From: Mycobacterium sp. 1100029.7
Lineage (GTDB): Bacteria > Actinomycetota > Actinomycetes > Mycobacteriales > Mycobacteriaceae
Assembly: GCF_001665235.1 (NCBI RefSeq)
Contig: NZ_LZSC01000053.1
Coordinates: 1 to 64,000, forward strand
DNA length: 64,000 bases
Reading direction: 5' to 3'
This document shows positions 35,983 to 45,048 of this stretch, in pieces. A program made the position numbers and the translations under genes. The notes under the pieces were generated by a model, which did no database searches, was not told where the DNA came from, and saw only the letters and a program-made list of their open reading frames with translations. Numbering within the stretch: position 1 is the stretch's first letter; the number at the start of each line of letters is the position of its first letter.

Positions 35983-37572
35983 GTGTTTGCGCTCGAAGTC
36001 ATCGTTGCGCTTGTCTCGGCCGTCATCGTCGGAACGGTGCTGGGCCGGCGCTATCGCGTGGGCCCGCCCGTGTTGCTCATTTTCCTCGGCACGCTGCTCG
36101 GCCTGATTCCCGCCTTCACCCATATTCACATCAACGGTGAGATCGTCCTGCTGCTGTTCTTGCCGGCAATCCTGTACTGGGAAGGCCTGGGCACCAGCCT
36201 GCGCGAGGTCCGGGCGAACCTGCGCGTCATCATTTTTCTGTCCGTCATCCTGGTGATCGTCACCGCCGTCGCCGTCTCGTGGACGGCCCGCGCGCTCGGC
36301 ATGGAACCGCATGCCGCCGCGGTGCTGGGCGCGGTGCTCTCGCCCACCGACGCCGCCGCCGTGGCCGGTCTCGCAAAGAAGTTGCCGCGCCGGTCGCTGA
36401 CCGTGCTGCGCGCCGAGAGTCTGATCAACGACGGGACGGCGCTGGTGCTGTTCGGCGTGACGGTGCACGTCGCAATCGGCGGCGCCGAGATCACCCCGCC
36501 CGATCTGGCGCTTCGGTTCGTCGGCTCCTACCTCGGCGGCATCGCCGCCGGGCTCCTGGTCGGCGGGCTGGTGACCCTGGTGCGCAAGCGAATCGACGCG
36601 CCACAAGAAGAAGGAGCGATGAGCCTGCTGACGCCGTTCGCGGCGTTCCTGCTTGCCCAGGCGATGGGGTGCAGCGGTGTGGTCGCGGTGCTGGTGTCGG
36701 CACTGGTGCTGGCCTACGCCGGACCGGTGGTGATCCGGGCTCGCTCGCGGCTGATGTCCTACGGCTTCTGGGACATGGCGACGTTCTTGATCAACGGCAC
36801 GCTGTGGGTGTTCGTCGGGGTGCAGATTCCGGCCGCGGTGCGCGGCATCAACGGCGTCGACGGCGGACTGCGCCACGCCCTGTTCATCGCGCTGGCCGTC
36901 ACCGGGGCCGTGATCGGATCGCGGATTTTCTGGGGTGAGATCACCACCTTGCTGCTTCGCGTGCTCGATCGCCGAGAGGTGCAGCGCGAGCGCCGGGTCC
37001 CGTGGCGGCAGCGCTTCGTCACCGCCTGGGCCGGATTCCGCGGCGCGGTGTCGCTGGCCGCCGCGCTCGCCGTGCCGGCGACCACGCTCAGCGGCGCGCC
37101 CTTCCCCGACCGCAGCCTGCTCATCTTCATCGTGGTCGTCGTCATCCTGACGACCGTCCTGGTGCAAGGCATCTCGCTGCCCGCGGTCGTCCGGTGGGCG
37201 CACATGCCCGAAGACACCGCGTATGCCGCGGAACTGCAGCTGGCCCGCAGCGTTGGCGCCAAGGCCGCGCTCGAGGCGCTGCCGATGGTGGCCAACGAAT
37301 TGGGTGCCAGCCCGAAGATGTTGAGCCGCTTGCAAAAGGAGTACGACGAGCACGCCGCAATCGTCACCGAATGCGACGACGGCACCTCGACGGGCGACCT
37401 GACCAGGCGCGACGAACTGGTCCGGCAGGTGCGACTGGGGGTGCTGCACCACAAGCGTCGGGCCATCACCACGCTGCGCAATCAGAAGGTCATCGACGAC
37501 ATCGTGCTGCGTGAGTTGCAAGCCGAAATGGATCTCGAAGAGGTGCAGCTGCTCGACTCCGCCGACAACTGA
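35983..37572 (+). CDS. Na+/H+ antiporter, CPA1 family (YjcE-like)
   Basis: A 529-residue membrane protein with about 12 hydrophobic segments in residues 1-400 and a cytoplasmic C-terminal helical tail. Segments include the family motif LSPTDAAAVAG, with the ion-binding aspartate, followed by AESLINDGTALVLF. In TAWAGFRGAVSLAAALAVP the conserved arginine/glycine motif is present. It exchanges sodium (or another monovalent cation) for protons. It resembles M. tuberculosis Rv2287 in size and order of neighbours. Start GTG 35983. Confidence 0.9.
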   Translation: MFALEVIVALVSAVIVGTVLGRRYRVGPPVLLIFLGTLLGLIPAFTHIHINGEIVLLLFLPAILYWEGLGTSLREVRANLRVIIFLSVILVIVTAVAVSWTARALGMEPHAAAVLGAVLSPTDAAAVAGLAKKLPRRSLTVLRAESLINDGTALVLFGVTVHVAIGGAEITPPDLALRFVGSYLGGIAAGLLVGGLVTLVRKRIDAPQEEGAMSLLTPFAAFLLAQAMGCSGVVAVLVSALVLAYAGPVVIRARSRLMSYGFWDMATFLINGTLWVFVGVQIPAAVRGINGVDGGLRHALFIALAVTGAVIGSRIFWGEITTLLLRVLDRREVQRERRVPWRQRFVTAWAGFRGAVSLAAALAVPATTLSGAPFPDRSLLIFIVVVVILTTVLVQGISLPAVVRWAHMPEDTAYAAELQLARSVGAKAALEALPMVANELGASPKMLSRLQKEYDEHAAIVTECDDGTSTGDLTRRDELVRQVRLGVLHHKRRAITTLRNQKVIDDIVLRELQAEMDLEEVQLLDSADN

Positions 37573-37603
37573 CACGTCGGAGGCGGTCCGTACAGTCGGC
37601 GAC

Positions 37604-38752
37604 ATGTTGCAGACGGTCGCGGTCCGCGGGTACCGCTCGCTGCGCGAGGTCATCCTGCCGCTGGGCCGGCTGTCGATCATCACCGGGGCCAACGGCGTCG
37701 GGAAATCGTCGGTGTACCGCGCGCTGCGACTGTTGGCGGACTGTGGCCGCGGCGAGGTGATCGGGTCACTGGCCCGCGAGGGCGGGCTGCAATCCGTGCT
37801 GTGGGCCGGACCCGAGGAACTCAAGGGCGCCCGACGTTCGCAGCAGACCGAGGGCACCGTGCGCACGCGGCCGATATCCCTCGAAATGGGCTTCGCCGCA
37901 GACGATTTCGGATACCTGGTGGACCTGGGCATGCCGCAGTCGGCGGGGCCGTCGGTCTTTGTCCGCGATCCCGAGATCAAGCGGGAGATGTTGTTCGCCG
38001 GGCCGGTGCTGCGCCCCAGCGCGACGCTGGTCCGACGATCGCGCGGCTTCGCCGAAGCGGTCAACGCCGACAACGGATTTGACGAACTGAGCCGGGCGCT
38101 GCCGTTGTATCGCAGCGTGCTCGCCGAATACGCGCACCCGCACGCGCTGCCCGAGCTCGCGGCGGTGCGAGAACGACTGCGCGGCTGGCGATTCTACGAC
38201 GGCTTCCGCGTCGACAGCGCCGCGCCCGCGCGGCAGCCACAAGTCGGCACCCGCACCCCGGTGCTCTCCGACGACGGCAGCGACCTGGCCGCCGCGATCC
38301 AGACCATCCTCGAATCAGGGTCCGACGAGTTGAGCCGGGTTGTCGCAGCCGCTTTCGACGGCGCGGCGGTCTCGGTGGCCATTCACGACGGGCTCTTCGA
38401 TGTGCAGTTACATCAACGCGGCATGCTGCGGCCGCTGCGCTCGGCCGAATTATCCGACGGCACACTGCGATTCCTGCTCTGGGCGGCGGCACTGTTGAGC
38501 CCGGACGCGCCGTCGCTGATGGTGCTCAACGAGCCGGAGACCTCGCTGCATCCGGATCTGGTGCGCCCGCTCGCCGCGCTGATCCAAGCCGCGGCGGCCC
38601 AGACCCAGGTCGTGGTCGTGACGCATTCCCGCGCCCTGCTGGAGCAGACCGACGGCGCCGTCGAGATCGAGCTGTACAAGGACTGGGGCGAAACCCGCAT
38701 CAGCGGCCAGGATTTGCTGACGACACCACGCTGGGACTGGGGCAAACGCTAA
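37604..38752 (+). CDS. AAA-family (RecF/SMC-like) ATPase
   Basis: A 382-residue ABC-type ATPase. The N-terminal VRGYRSLREVILPLG leads into Walker A GANGVGKSS near residues 30-38. The C-terminal part has the signature-like ELSDGTLRFL, Walker B LMVLNEPETSLHPD and the switch histidine QVVVVTHSRAL. This is the AAA_21 predicted ATPase layout, which is related to OLD and RecF proteins. No OLD-type TOPRIM nuclease domain is attached and none is encoded next to it. The frame opens at 37511 inside the antiporter gene; ATG 37604 begins the conserved protein. Confidence 0.85.
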   Translation: MLQTVAVRGYRSLREVILPLGRLSIITGANGVGKSSVYRALRLLADCGRGEVIGSLAREGGLQSVLWAGPEELKGARRSQQTEGTVRTRPISLEMGFAADDFGYLVDLGMPQSAGPSVFVRDPEIKREMLFAGPVLRPSATLVRRSRGFAEAVNADNGFDELSRALPLYRSVLAEYAHPHALPELAAVRERLRGWRFYDGFRVDSAAPARQPQVGTRTPVLSDDGSDLAAAIQTILESGSDELSRVVAAAFDGAAVSVAIHDGLFDVQLHQRGMLRPLRSAELSDGTLRFLLWAAALLSPDAPSLMVLNEPETSLHPDLVRPLAALIQAAAAQTQVVVVTHSRALLEQTDGAVEIELYKDWGETRISGQDLLTTPRWDWGKR

Positions 38753-38772
38753 CCCGCTTGCTCCCCTTCAGG

Positions 38773-38833
38773 CTCGAGTGTGCGTCCGGGGCGACGTTTG
38801 CCGGCGTGTCGCCGCCGTGAGCGCACACTCGAG
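38773..38833. repeat. Intergenic palindrome with CGAGTGTGCG core
   Basis: CTCGAGTGTGCG (38773-38784) and its exact inverted complement (38822-38833) enclose a smaller hairpin, GGCGAC (38790-38795) with GTCGCC (38808-38813). It occupies most of the space between the ATPase stop and the acetolactate synthase start. A related palindrome with the same core lies at 52204-52259. It could be a terminator of the upstream gene or a dispersed repeat. Confidence 0.65.
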
Positions 38834-38856
38834 GTCGCACAGGCACACTTGGTGGC

Positions 38857-40536
38857 GTGTCCGCAAACACCGGCAAGCCCGTGCGCAGCGCCCAGAAGGT
38901 CGTCGATGTGCTTTCCGCGCAGGGCGTGGAGTACATCTTCGGGGTTCCCGGCGCCAAGATCGACGCCGTCTACGACGCCCTGGTCGACGGCGGACCGCAA
39001 CTGGTGGTGTGCCGCCACGAGCAAAACGCGGCGTTCATCGCCGGCGCGATCGGTCGGCTCACCGGCACGCCCGGCGTCGTGCTGGTGACCTCCGGCCCCG
39101 GTACCACCAACCTGGTGACAGGTCTTCTGACCGCGAACACCGAACAAGACCCCGTGGTCGCGCTGTGCGGGGCGGTCGGCCGCAAGGACCGGCTCAAACG
39201 CACCCATCAGTCGATGGATGCCGCGGCGCTGCTGCGCACCGTCACCAAGTTCACCGGTGAGGTCAACGACCCGGACAACGTCGCCGAGGCCGTCGTCGCA
39301 GCGTTCCGCGCCGCCGCCGGCGAGCCGCGCGGTGCGGCCGCCGTCGTGCTACCCGTCGACGTCCTGGCCGCGCACACCGCGGACGGCATCACCGCCCGAC
39401 TGCCGATCCCGCCGCTGGCCAGCGCGCCCGTGACGGCCATCAGCCACGCCGCCGAACTGATCCGCAACGCGCGCCGGCCCGCACTGCTGGTCGGGATCCG
39501 CGGCGCCGACCCGGACACCACCCGGGCACTGCGCGCGCTGGTCGCCGCCACCGGCCTCCCCGTCGTGGAGACGTTCCAGGCCGCGGGTGTGATTTCCCGG
39601 CGCCTGGAGGAACACTTCCTCGGCCGCGTCGGCCTTTTCCGCAACCAGCCCGGCGACGTCGTCGTGGCGCACGCCGACGTCTTGATCACCGTCGGCTACG
39701 ACGCCGTCGAATACGACCCGGCGCTATGGAACAACGACGTCGAACGCACCATCGTGCACATCGACTCCGTCCCCGCGGACATCGACAACCACTACCAGCC
39801 AACACTGGAGCTACTCGGGGGTGTGGCAGCAACTCTGAATGCGTTGGCCGACAACGTCTCTGGCCTGGCCCTCACGAGCGAGTATCGGGCAGAGATCTCG
39901 CGGCAGCGAGAAGCACTGGCAGACATCGACATCACCGAACGCAATCACACCCCTGACGGTCCGGGACTGAATCCGGTTGCCGTGCTGCTACGGCTGCGCG
40001 AGGAACTCGACGACGAGGCCACGATCACCTGCGACGTCGGCTCGGTCTACATCTACATGGCCCGCCACTTCCGCGTCTACGAACCACGGCGACTGTTGTT
40101 CTCCAACGGCCAACAAACACTCGGCGTCGCGTTGCCGTGGGCCATGGCCGCATGCCTGGTGCGGCCCGGCACGCCCGTGGTGTCCGTCTCGGGCGACGGT
40201 GGATTCCTGTTCTCGGCTCAAGAACTCGCGACCGCAAGCCGTCTCGGACTGACATTCACCCATATCATCCTGCGCGACAACAGCTATGACATGGTGGGTT
40301 TCCAGGAAGCTCTGAAGTACGACCGCACCTCCGGCGTTCAGCTCGGAGGCTACGACATCGTCGCCTACGCAGCGGCATTCGGTGCGCACGGCTACCGCGT
40401 CGACAGCATCGAGGAGTTCACCGAAACGTTGCGCCGCGCCCTGGCCGAGGATGGGCCCTCGCTGATCGATGTTCCCGTCGACTACAGCCGCAACACCGAA
40501 CTCGCCGCACACCTGCACGACGACGCTTTCGAATAA
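38857..40536 (+). CDS. Acetolactate synthase, catabolic AlsS type (thiamine diphosphate enzyme)
   Basis: A 559-residue ThDP enzyme. The N-terminal domain has [18 protein letters not shown] and the catalytic glutamate region [13 protein letters not shown]. The C-terminal ThDP-binding motif is [16 protein letters not shown], ending with DNSYDM. It condenses two pyruvates to 2-acetolactate. It is followed 21 bases later by an acetolactate decarboxylase gene, which points to acetoin formation rather than to branched-chain amino acid synthesis. No regulatory subunit (IlvN) is nearby. GTG 38857 is the start. Confidence 0.85.
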   Translation: MSANTGKPVRSAQKVVDVLSAQGVEYIFGVPGAKIDAVYDALVDGGPQLVVCRHEQNAAFIAGAIGRLTGTPGVVLVTSGPGTTNLVTGLLTANTEQDPVVALCGAVGRKDRLKRTHQSMDAAALLRTVTKFTGEVNDPDNVAEAVVAAFRAAAGEPRGAAAVVLPVDVLAAHTADGITARLPIPPLASAPVTAISHAAELIRNARRPALLVGIRGADPDTTRALRALVAATGLPVVETFQAAGVISRRLEEHFLGRVGLFRNQPGDVVVAHADVLITVGYDAVEYDPALWNNDVERTIVHIDSVPADIDNHYQPTLELLGGVAATLNALADNVSGLALTSEYRAEISRQREALADIDITERNHTPDGPGLNPVAVLLRLREELDDEATITCDVGSVYIYMARHFRVYEPRRLLFSNGQQTLGVALPWAMAACLVRPGTPVVSVSGDGGFLFSAQELATASRLGLTFTHIILRDNSYDMVGFQEALKYDRTSGVQLGGYDIVAYAAAFGAHGYRVDSIEEFTETLRRALAEDGPSLIDVPVDYSRNTELAAHLHDDAFE

Positions 40537-40557
40537 GCCGGAGGGCCGACCAGTAAC

Positions 40558-41370
40558 ATGAACAACAGATCGAGTGCGTACGAACATTTCCGGCATTGGG
40601 CCGCAACACTTCTCGCGCATCAGCACGCCGACACCGGTCCCGACGCCGAGGTGTATCAGTTCTCGACGATCAGCGCACTGTTGGAAGGCGTCTACGACGG
40701 TGACGTCACGATCGCCGAGATTCTGCGACACGGCGATTTCGGGTTGGGAACCTTCAACCACCTCGACGGCGAGATGGTCATCCTGGACGGCGTCTGCTAC
40801 CGGCTGCGTTCTGACGGCACCGCCACTCTCGCAGCGCCCACCGACCACACCCCGTTTGCGGCGGTCACCCGGTTCCGCGCCGACTTCGACATCCCCATCG
40901 ACGCCGCCACCACACAGTCGCAGGTACACAGCGCGATCGACCACCGAATCGAAAGTCCCAACCTGATTTACGGCATCCGGATCACCGGGCGCTTCTCCGA
41001 ACTGCACACGCGCACGGTGATGGAGCAACACCGCCCCTATCCGCCGCTGACGGAAGCGACCGAAGGCCAGGCCGAGACCCGGTTCACCGACGTGACCGGG
41101 GTTCTGGTCGGATTCCGCACCCCGCAGTTCCAGCAGGGCATCTCGGTGGCCGGATACCACCTGCACTTCCTCGACACCGATCGCACCAGTGGCGGCCATG
41201 TGCTCGACTTCAGAATCGAAGAGGGTTCAATTGCGGTCAGCGGCGCGTCACAGCTGCATCTGAGTCTGCCGACCTCCGGGGCGTTTCTCGATGCGCGACT
41301 GTCCGGCGACGACCTCTCCGCACAGATCAGCAAGGCCGAAGGCGGTCGCTCCACCGAAGATGACCGCTAG
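40558..41370 (+). CDS. budA: Acetolactate decarboxylase
   Basis: A 270-residue protein of the BudA/AlsD family. It shows YQFSTISALLEGVYDGDVTI at the start, LGTFNHLDGEMVILDG around residue 65, and the zinc-binding motif GYHLHFLDTDRTSGGH (HxH plus a third histidine) around residues 198-213. It converts 2-acetolactate to acetoin and CO2 in the cytoplasm. It lies directly downstream of the acetolactate synthase, so the pair forms a two-step pyruvate-to-acetoin pathway. No butanediol dehydrogenase is seen next to it, although general SDRs occur elsewhere in the window. Confidence 0.9.
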   Translation: MNNRSSAYEHFRHWAATLLAHQHADTGPDAEVYQFSTISALLEGVYDGDVTIAEILRHGDFGLGTFNHLDGEMVILDGVCYRLRSDGTATLAAPTDHTPFAAVTRFRADFDIPIDAATTQSQVHSAIDHRIESPNLIYGIRITGRFSELHTRTVMEQHRPYPPLTEATEGQAETRFTDVTGVLVGFRTPQFQQGISVAGYHLHFLDTDRTSGGHVLDFRIEEGSIAVSGASQLHLSLPTSGAFLDARLSGDDLSAQISKAEGGRSTEDDR

Positions 41371-41450
41371 TCAGCGGAATTCATGGAGTGTTCAGGCACG
41401 CGTCAGTCCCCCATCGTTGACTGCACACAAGCGCCGCGTGTCCTCACTTT

Positions 41451-42593
41451 ATGCGCGTTGTTCAGGTCGCCAACTTCTATGGCCCGCGGTCCGGCGGCCT
41501 TCGCACCGCGGTGGATCGCTTAGGCGCGGAATACTCCGCCAACGGCCACGAGGTGTTCCTGATCGTCCCGGGCCCGCGCGCCGAACGAACTCAGCTACCC
41601 ACCGGCGTCGTGCGAATCACCATGCCCGCGTGGCTGATTCCGTGCACCGGCGGCTACCGTGCGGTGATGCCCGGTCCCGTCAAGGCGCTACTGGAAGCGT
41701 TGCAACCCGACGCCCTGGAAGTTTCGGATCGGCTCACGCTGCGATCGCTGGGTCGCTGGGGCCGCGATCACGGCGCGACGACCGTGATGATCTCGCATGA
41801 GCGGCTGGATCGCCTTGCGGGCCAAGTACTTCCGCGCCGCCCGGCGCGCAGTCTCGCCGACTTCGCCAATGGCCGCACCGCCGCCGAATACGACACCGTG
41901 GTGTGTACCACCGGATTCGCACGCGAGGAATTCGACCGCATCGGCGCCACGAATGTCGTTACCGTGCCGCTGGGCGTGGACCTCAAAACTTTTCATCCAA
42001 GCCGGCACTCTCCCCTGGTCCGCCGGCAATGGGCTACGCCCAACCAGCTGCTGCTCGTGCACTGCGGCCGCTTGTCCGTCGAGAAGCGGGCCGACCGCAG
42101 CATCGACGCGCTCGCCGCGCTGTGCGACTCCGGCGTCGACGCCCGGCTGATCGTGGTCGGTGAAGGACCGATGCGGGCCAAACTGCAGCGACAGGCCACC
42201 GGGCTGCCGATCGACTTCACCGGGTTCGTTTCCAACCGGCACAATGTCGCCGAGCTGTTGGCAGCGGCGGATGTCACGCTGGCCCCCGGGCCCCACGAAA
42301 CGTTCGGGCTGGCGGCGCTGGAATCGCTGGCGTGCGGAACGCCCGCCGTGGTGTCGCGGACGTCGGCGCTCACCGAGATCATCACCCCCGACAGTGGCGC
42401 CTCGGCCGACAACCACCCCGAAGACATCGCCCGGGCGGTCGGCACGGTGATCAGGCTGCCCGAGTACCACCGCCGGACAAGTGCGCGGCGGCGGGCCGAA
42501 AGCTTCACCTGGCAACGCGCCGCCGCCGGCATGCTGGCCACCTTGGGTCCCGAAACCGGCGGCCCCCAAGGCGATTCCGAGCACACCGCATAG
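41451..42593 (+). CDS. Glycosyltransferase family 4
   Basis: A 380-residue GT-B fold glycosyltransferase. The N-terminal domain starts MRVVQVANFYGPRSGGLRTA. The donor-binding domain shows HCGRLSVEKRADRSIDALA, then VGEGPMRAKL and the GT4 ExFGLxxLE motif as ETFGLAALESLACGTPAVV. It probably transfers a nucleotide- or polyprenyl-activated sugar to a lipid or glycan acceptor, as PimB-like mannosyltransferases do; the exact acceptor cannot be told. No signal or membrane segment. It ends 2 bases from the convergent secreted-protein gene. Confidence 0.88.
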   Translation: MRVVQVANFYGPRSGGLRTAVDRLGAEYSANGHEVFLIVPGPRAERTQLPTGVVRITMPAWLIPCTGGYRAVMPGPVKALLEALQPDALEVSDRLTLRSLGRWGRDHGATTVMISHERLDRLAGQVLPRRPARSLADFANGRTAAEYDTVVCTTGFAREEFDRIGATNVVTVPLGVDLKTFHPSRHSPLVRRQWATPNQLLLVHCGRLSVEKRADRSIDALAALCDSGVDARLIVVGEGPMRAKLQRQATGLPIDFTGFVSNRHNVAELLAAADVTLAPGPHETFGLAALESLACGTPAVVSRTSALTEIITPDSGASADNHPEDIARAVGTVIRLPEYHRRTSARRRAESFTWQRAAAGMLATLGPETGGPQGDSEHTA

Positions 42594-42595
42594 CG

Positions 42596-43057
42596 TCAGA
42601 AGTCCGACGCGCCCCAGGAGCCCGGCGGATAGGGCGGAACGTGACCGGCGAAAGCTCCGTCGGTCAGGTTGCACAGCGTGTCGGTGATGGTTCCCGCGTT
42701 TGCCAACACCTTCGGCGGGGCGCCGGGCGCTACGCGCGCCACGACGGCTTGCCAGAAGTAGCCCGCACCGCCGTGCTCGTACCAGAGGAACCAGTCGGCA
42801 TCGCGACTACCGGCGCGGATCAGCCTGCGGAACGGCAGCGTCGGATCGTTGACCGAATCCGTCTGGTTGAACGGTGCGCCGATATCGGCGATCGGCGGCA
42901 ACAGTGTGACCAGCTCGGGCGGTAGTTGAGACAGGCTCTGCACCTCGTGCACCGGCGTCGCCAGCGTGCATTGCGTGTTGGGCATTGCCCTGGCCGGTGC
43001 CGCCGTTGCGACCATCAGCGAGACACCGGCCGCAAGGCACCAAAACTTGCTGCCCAT
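42596..43057 (-). CDS. Secreted protein, unknown function
   Basis: A 153-residue protein with a signal peptide: MGSKFWCLAAGVSLMVATAA followed by PARA and the cleavage site near residue 24. The mature part has two cysteines (TQCTL and LCNL) that could form a disulfide, aromatic clusters around DADWFLWYEHGGAGYFW, and a Pro/Gly-rich end. It looks like a small exported mycobacterial protein of unknown role. It is divergent from sseB, with a 112-bp regulatory space. Confidence 0.7.
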   Translation of the reverse strand: MGSKFWCLAAGVSLMVATAAPARAMPNTQCTLATPVHEVQSLSQLPPELVTLLPPIADIGAPFNQTDSVNDPTLPFRRLIRAGSRDADWFLWYEHGGAGYFWQAVVARVAPGAPPKVLANAGTITDTLCNLTDGAFAGHVPPYPPGSWGASDF

Positions 43058-43169
43058 ATCGGCTCCTATCGACGGCCGTTGCTGAGCAGCAGACTACGCC
43101 GATGTTTGCTGGCTGTTGTGGTTTTTCTCCCGCGACTAGGCTCGCGGGAGACGACGAGGAGGCGTGCCG

Positions 43170-44024
43170 GTGGAAGTTCGCGACCAGGTTCTGATTACTG
43201 CCACGGAGTTGGCCGACCTCATCGAGGCCGGCGACCCGCTGACGATTTTGGATGTGCGCTGGCGACTCGACCAACCTGACGGGCGGACGGCCTACGAGCA
43301 AGGCCACCTACCCGGCGCGGTGTACGTGTCACTCGACGACGACCTCAGCGATCACACCGTCAGCGGACGCGGCCGCCACCCGCTGCCCTCGGGACGCGAT
43401 CTGGAAGCCGCGGCACGCCGCTGGGGAATTCAGCAGGATTCGTTGGTCGTGGTCTACGACGACTGGAATCGCGCCGGCTCCGCGCGTGCGTGGTGGGTGC
43501 TGAGCGCGGCCGGGATCGCAGACGTCCGCATTCTGGACGGCGGACTCGGCGCGTGGCGCGCGGCCGGGCGTGAGCTCGAGACCGGCACCGTCACCCCGCA
43601 GGCGGGGAATGTGACTGTGGCACATGACGATCTGTACAACGGAGCTCGACCGACCCTGACCGCGGAACAGGCGGGAGCGGGCACGGTGCCGCTGCTCGAT
43701 GCACGAGCCCCGGAACGTTATCGCGGTGACAGTGAACCCGTCGATGCGGTGCCGGGCCACATTCCCGGTGCACGCAACCTGCCCAGTGGATCGGTTCTGG
43801 CCGCCGACGGCACCTTCCTTGGCGACTATGCACTCGCCCAGCAGATGTCCGATCGCGGCATCGACAGCTCCGGACCGCTGGGCGCCTACTGCGGCTCGGG
43901 TGTCACCGCCACCATCACGATCGCGGCGCTCGCCGCAATGGGCAAGGAGACCGCGCTGTATCCGGGGTCGTGGTCGGAGTGGTCGTCGGATCCGACCCAC
44001 CCGGTCGCTCGCGGTCCCGAGTAG
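43170..44024 (+). CDS. sseB: Thiosulfate/3-mercaptopyruvate sulfurtransferase SseB
   Basis: A 284-residue two-domain rhodanese. The first domain holds the family motifs ILDVRWRLDQPDG and VVYDDWNRAGSARAWWVL. The second, catalytic domain holds LLDARAPERYRG and the active-site loop YCGSGVTATI, with the persulfide-carrying cysteine. It moves sulfur from thiosulfate or mercaptopyruvate to an acceptor. From memory it is close to M. tuberculosis Rv2291 along its length. GAGGAGG lies 7 bases before the GTG at 43170, better placed than the GTG at 43164. Confidence 0.9.
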   Translation: MEVRDQVLITATELADLIEAGDPLTILDVRWRLDQPDGRTAYEQGHLPGAVYVSLDDDLSDHTVSGRGRHPLPSGRDLEAAARRWGIQQDSLVVVYDDWNRAGSARAWWVLSAAGIADVRILDGGLGAWRAAGRELETGTVTPQAGNVTVAHDDLYNGARPTLTAEQAGAGTVPLLDARAPERYRGDSEPVDAVPGHIPGARNLPSGSVLAADGTFLGDYALAQQMSDRGIDSSGPLGAYCGSGVTATITIAALAAMGKETALYPGSWSEWSSDPTHPVARGPE

Positions 44025-44026
44025 CG

Positions 44027-44887
44027 TCAACCGCCGGCCCACTGCGCCAGGAACGCCGCCGTCACCCGTGCGGCGTTGACCGCGGCGACTTTCTTGTAGA
44101 CGAAGAACTGAAACGGAAAGCCCGGCAGCCGAAACGGGTCACCCGGCCCGTCGGAGATGCCGCGAATACCCAGAAACGGCACGCCCTGCGCGTCCGCGAC
44201 TGCCTGCACCGCAGCGGTTTCGCTGTCGGTCGCATCGAACGCGGGATCTGCCGCGGACATGATCTTCGCGTTACTGACCAACCCGTGCCGTAGCCACGGC
44301 CACGCCGCGGCAAAGAAGTTGCCGGTGTAGAAGAATGAGCGATCGGGTGCTGTTTTGGGTTGGCAGCCGAACACGCCGCCACCGAGCGGGATACACGGGA
44401 ACGCCTGGCCGTTGTTGTTGTCGTAGGTGTAGCCGTCGCCGCCGACCAGCAACAGCGGCTCGTGCCGCATTGCTCTGGCGCTTCGCAATCCGACGGAAAG
44501 TGTTTCGGCGGCGGCCAGCATATCGGAATCGACCGGCCGAAACACGTTGGTGTTATGCAGCTTCCACCGCGCCGGGATCACCACGTCGGCGATGCCGGTG
44601 CGCCCCGCACCGCCGGCCACACCCGAAAACACCACCGCAGCAATCACGCTGGAAAAGCAGGCCAGGGCGGTCTCGGTGGCGTCGGTGGCGTTGACCAACC
44701 CGATGCCGGTCATCGCGACGATCACCTTCTTGCCACGGATTGCGCCCAGATAGAAATGCCGCCGATCGGCGACCAGCACCGGATCGGGGTCGAGCATGAC
44801 GTGGGACAGCACAGCATCTGCCTCGACGGGAAAGGCCGTCAAGACCAGCGTGCGCTGTTCGGTTGAATCCACCCGCACGGTGAACAC
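44027..44887 (-). CDS. Nucleoside phosphorylase/nucleosidase-like protein
   Basis: A 286-residue protein of the PNP/UDP phosphorylase superfamily. [14 protein letters not shown] begins the fold, [16 protein letters not shown] is the ligand-loop strand, [20 protein letters not shown] is a family core, and [13 protein letters not shown] occupies the ME(S/T)A substrate motif. [13 protein letters not shown] closes the active site. Family members cleave purine nucleosides such as methylthioadenosine or S-adenosylhomocysteine. It is similar in place and length to Rv2293c, as far as I recall. It is convergent with sseB (2-bp gap). The 161 bases upstream up to 45048 hold no gene. Confidence 0.75.
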   Translation of the reverse strand: MFTVRVDSTEQRTLVLTAFPVEADAVLSHVMLDPDPVLVADRRHFYLGAIRGKKVIVAMTGIGLVNATDATETALACFSSVIAAVVFSGVAGGAGRTGIADVVIPARWKLHNTNVFRPVDSDMLAAAETLSVGLRSARAMRHEPLLLVGGDGYTYDNNNGQAFPCIPLGGGVFGCQPKTAPDRSFFYTGNFFAAAWPWLRHGLVSNAKIMSAADPAFDATDSETAAVQAVADAQGVPFLGIRGISDGPGDPFRLPGFPFQFFVYKKVAAVNAARVTAAFLAQWAGG

Positions 44888-45048
44888 TTCCTCGAGTTCG
44901 ACGGTGCTATCCCATTATTGCCCATCTGGGCGGCCGACGGCATCGACAGATGTCACCCCAATAATTGTCTGGGCCGTTAGTTTCGGGGGTATCAGCTTTG
45001 GCCGAACGGATTCATGTATGGCCGGAAGAGACTGTCACACAGCGGGAC

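Noticed and set aside
35746..38073. 775-codon open frame antisense to the antiporter gene
   Set aside because: It is a shadow of the antiporter and ATPase genes, made of His/Asp/Gln-rich repeats, with no start signal.
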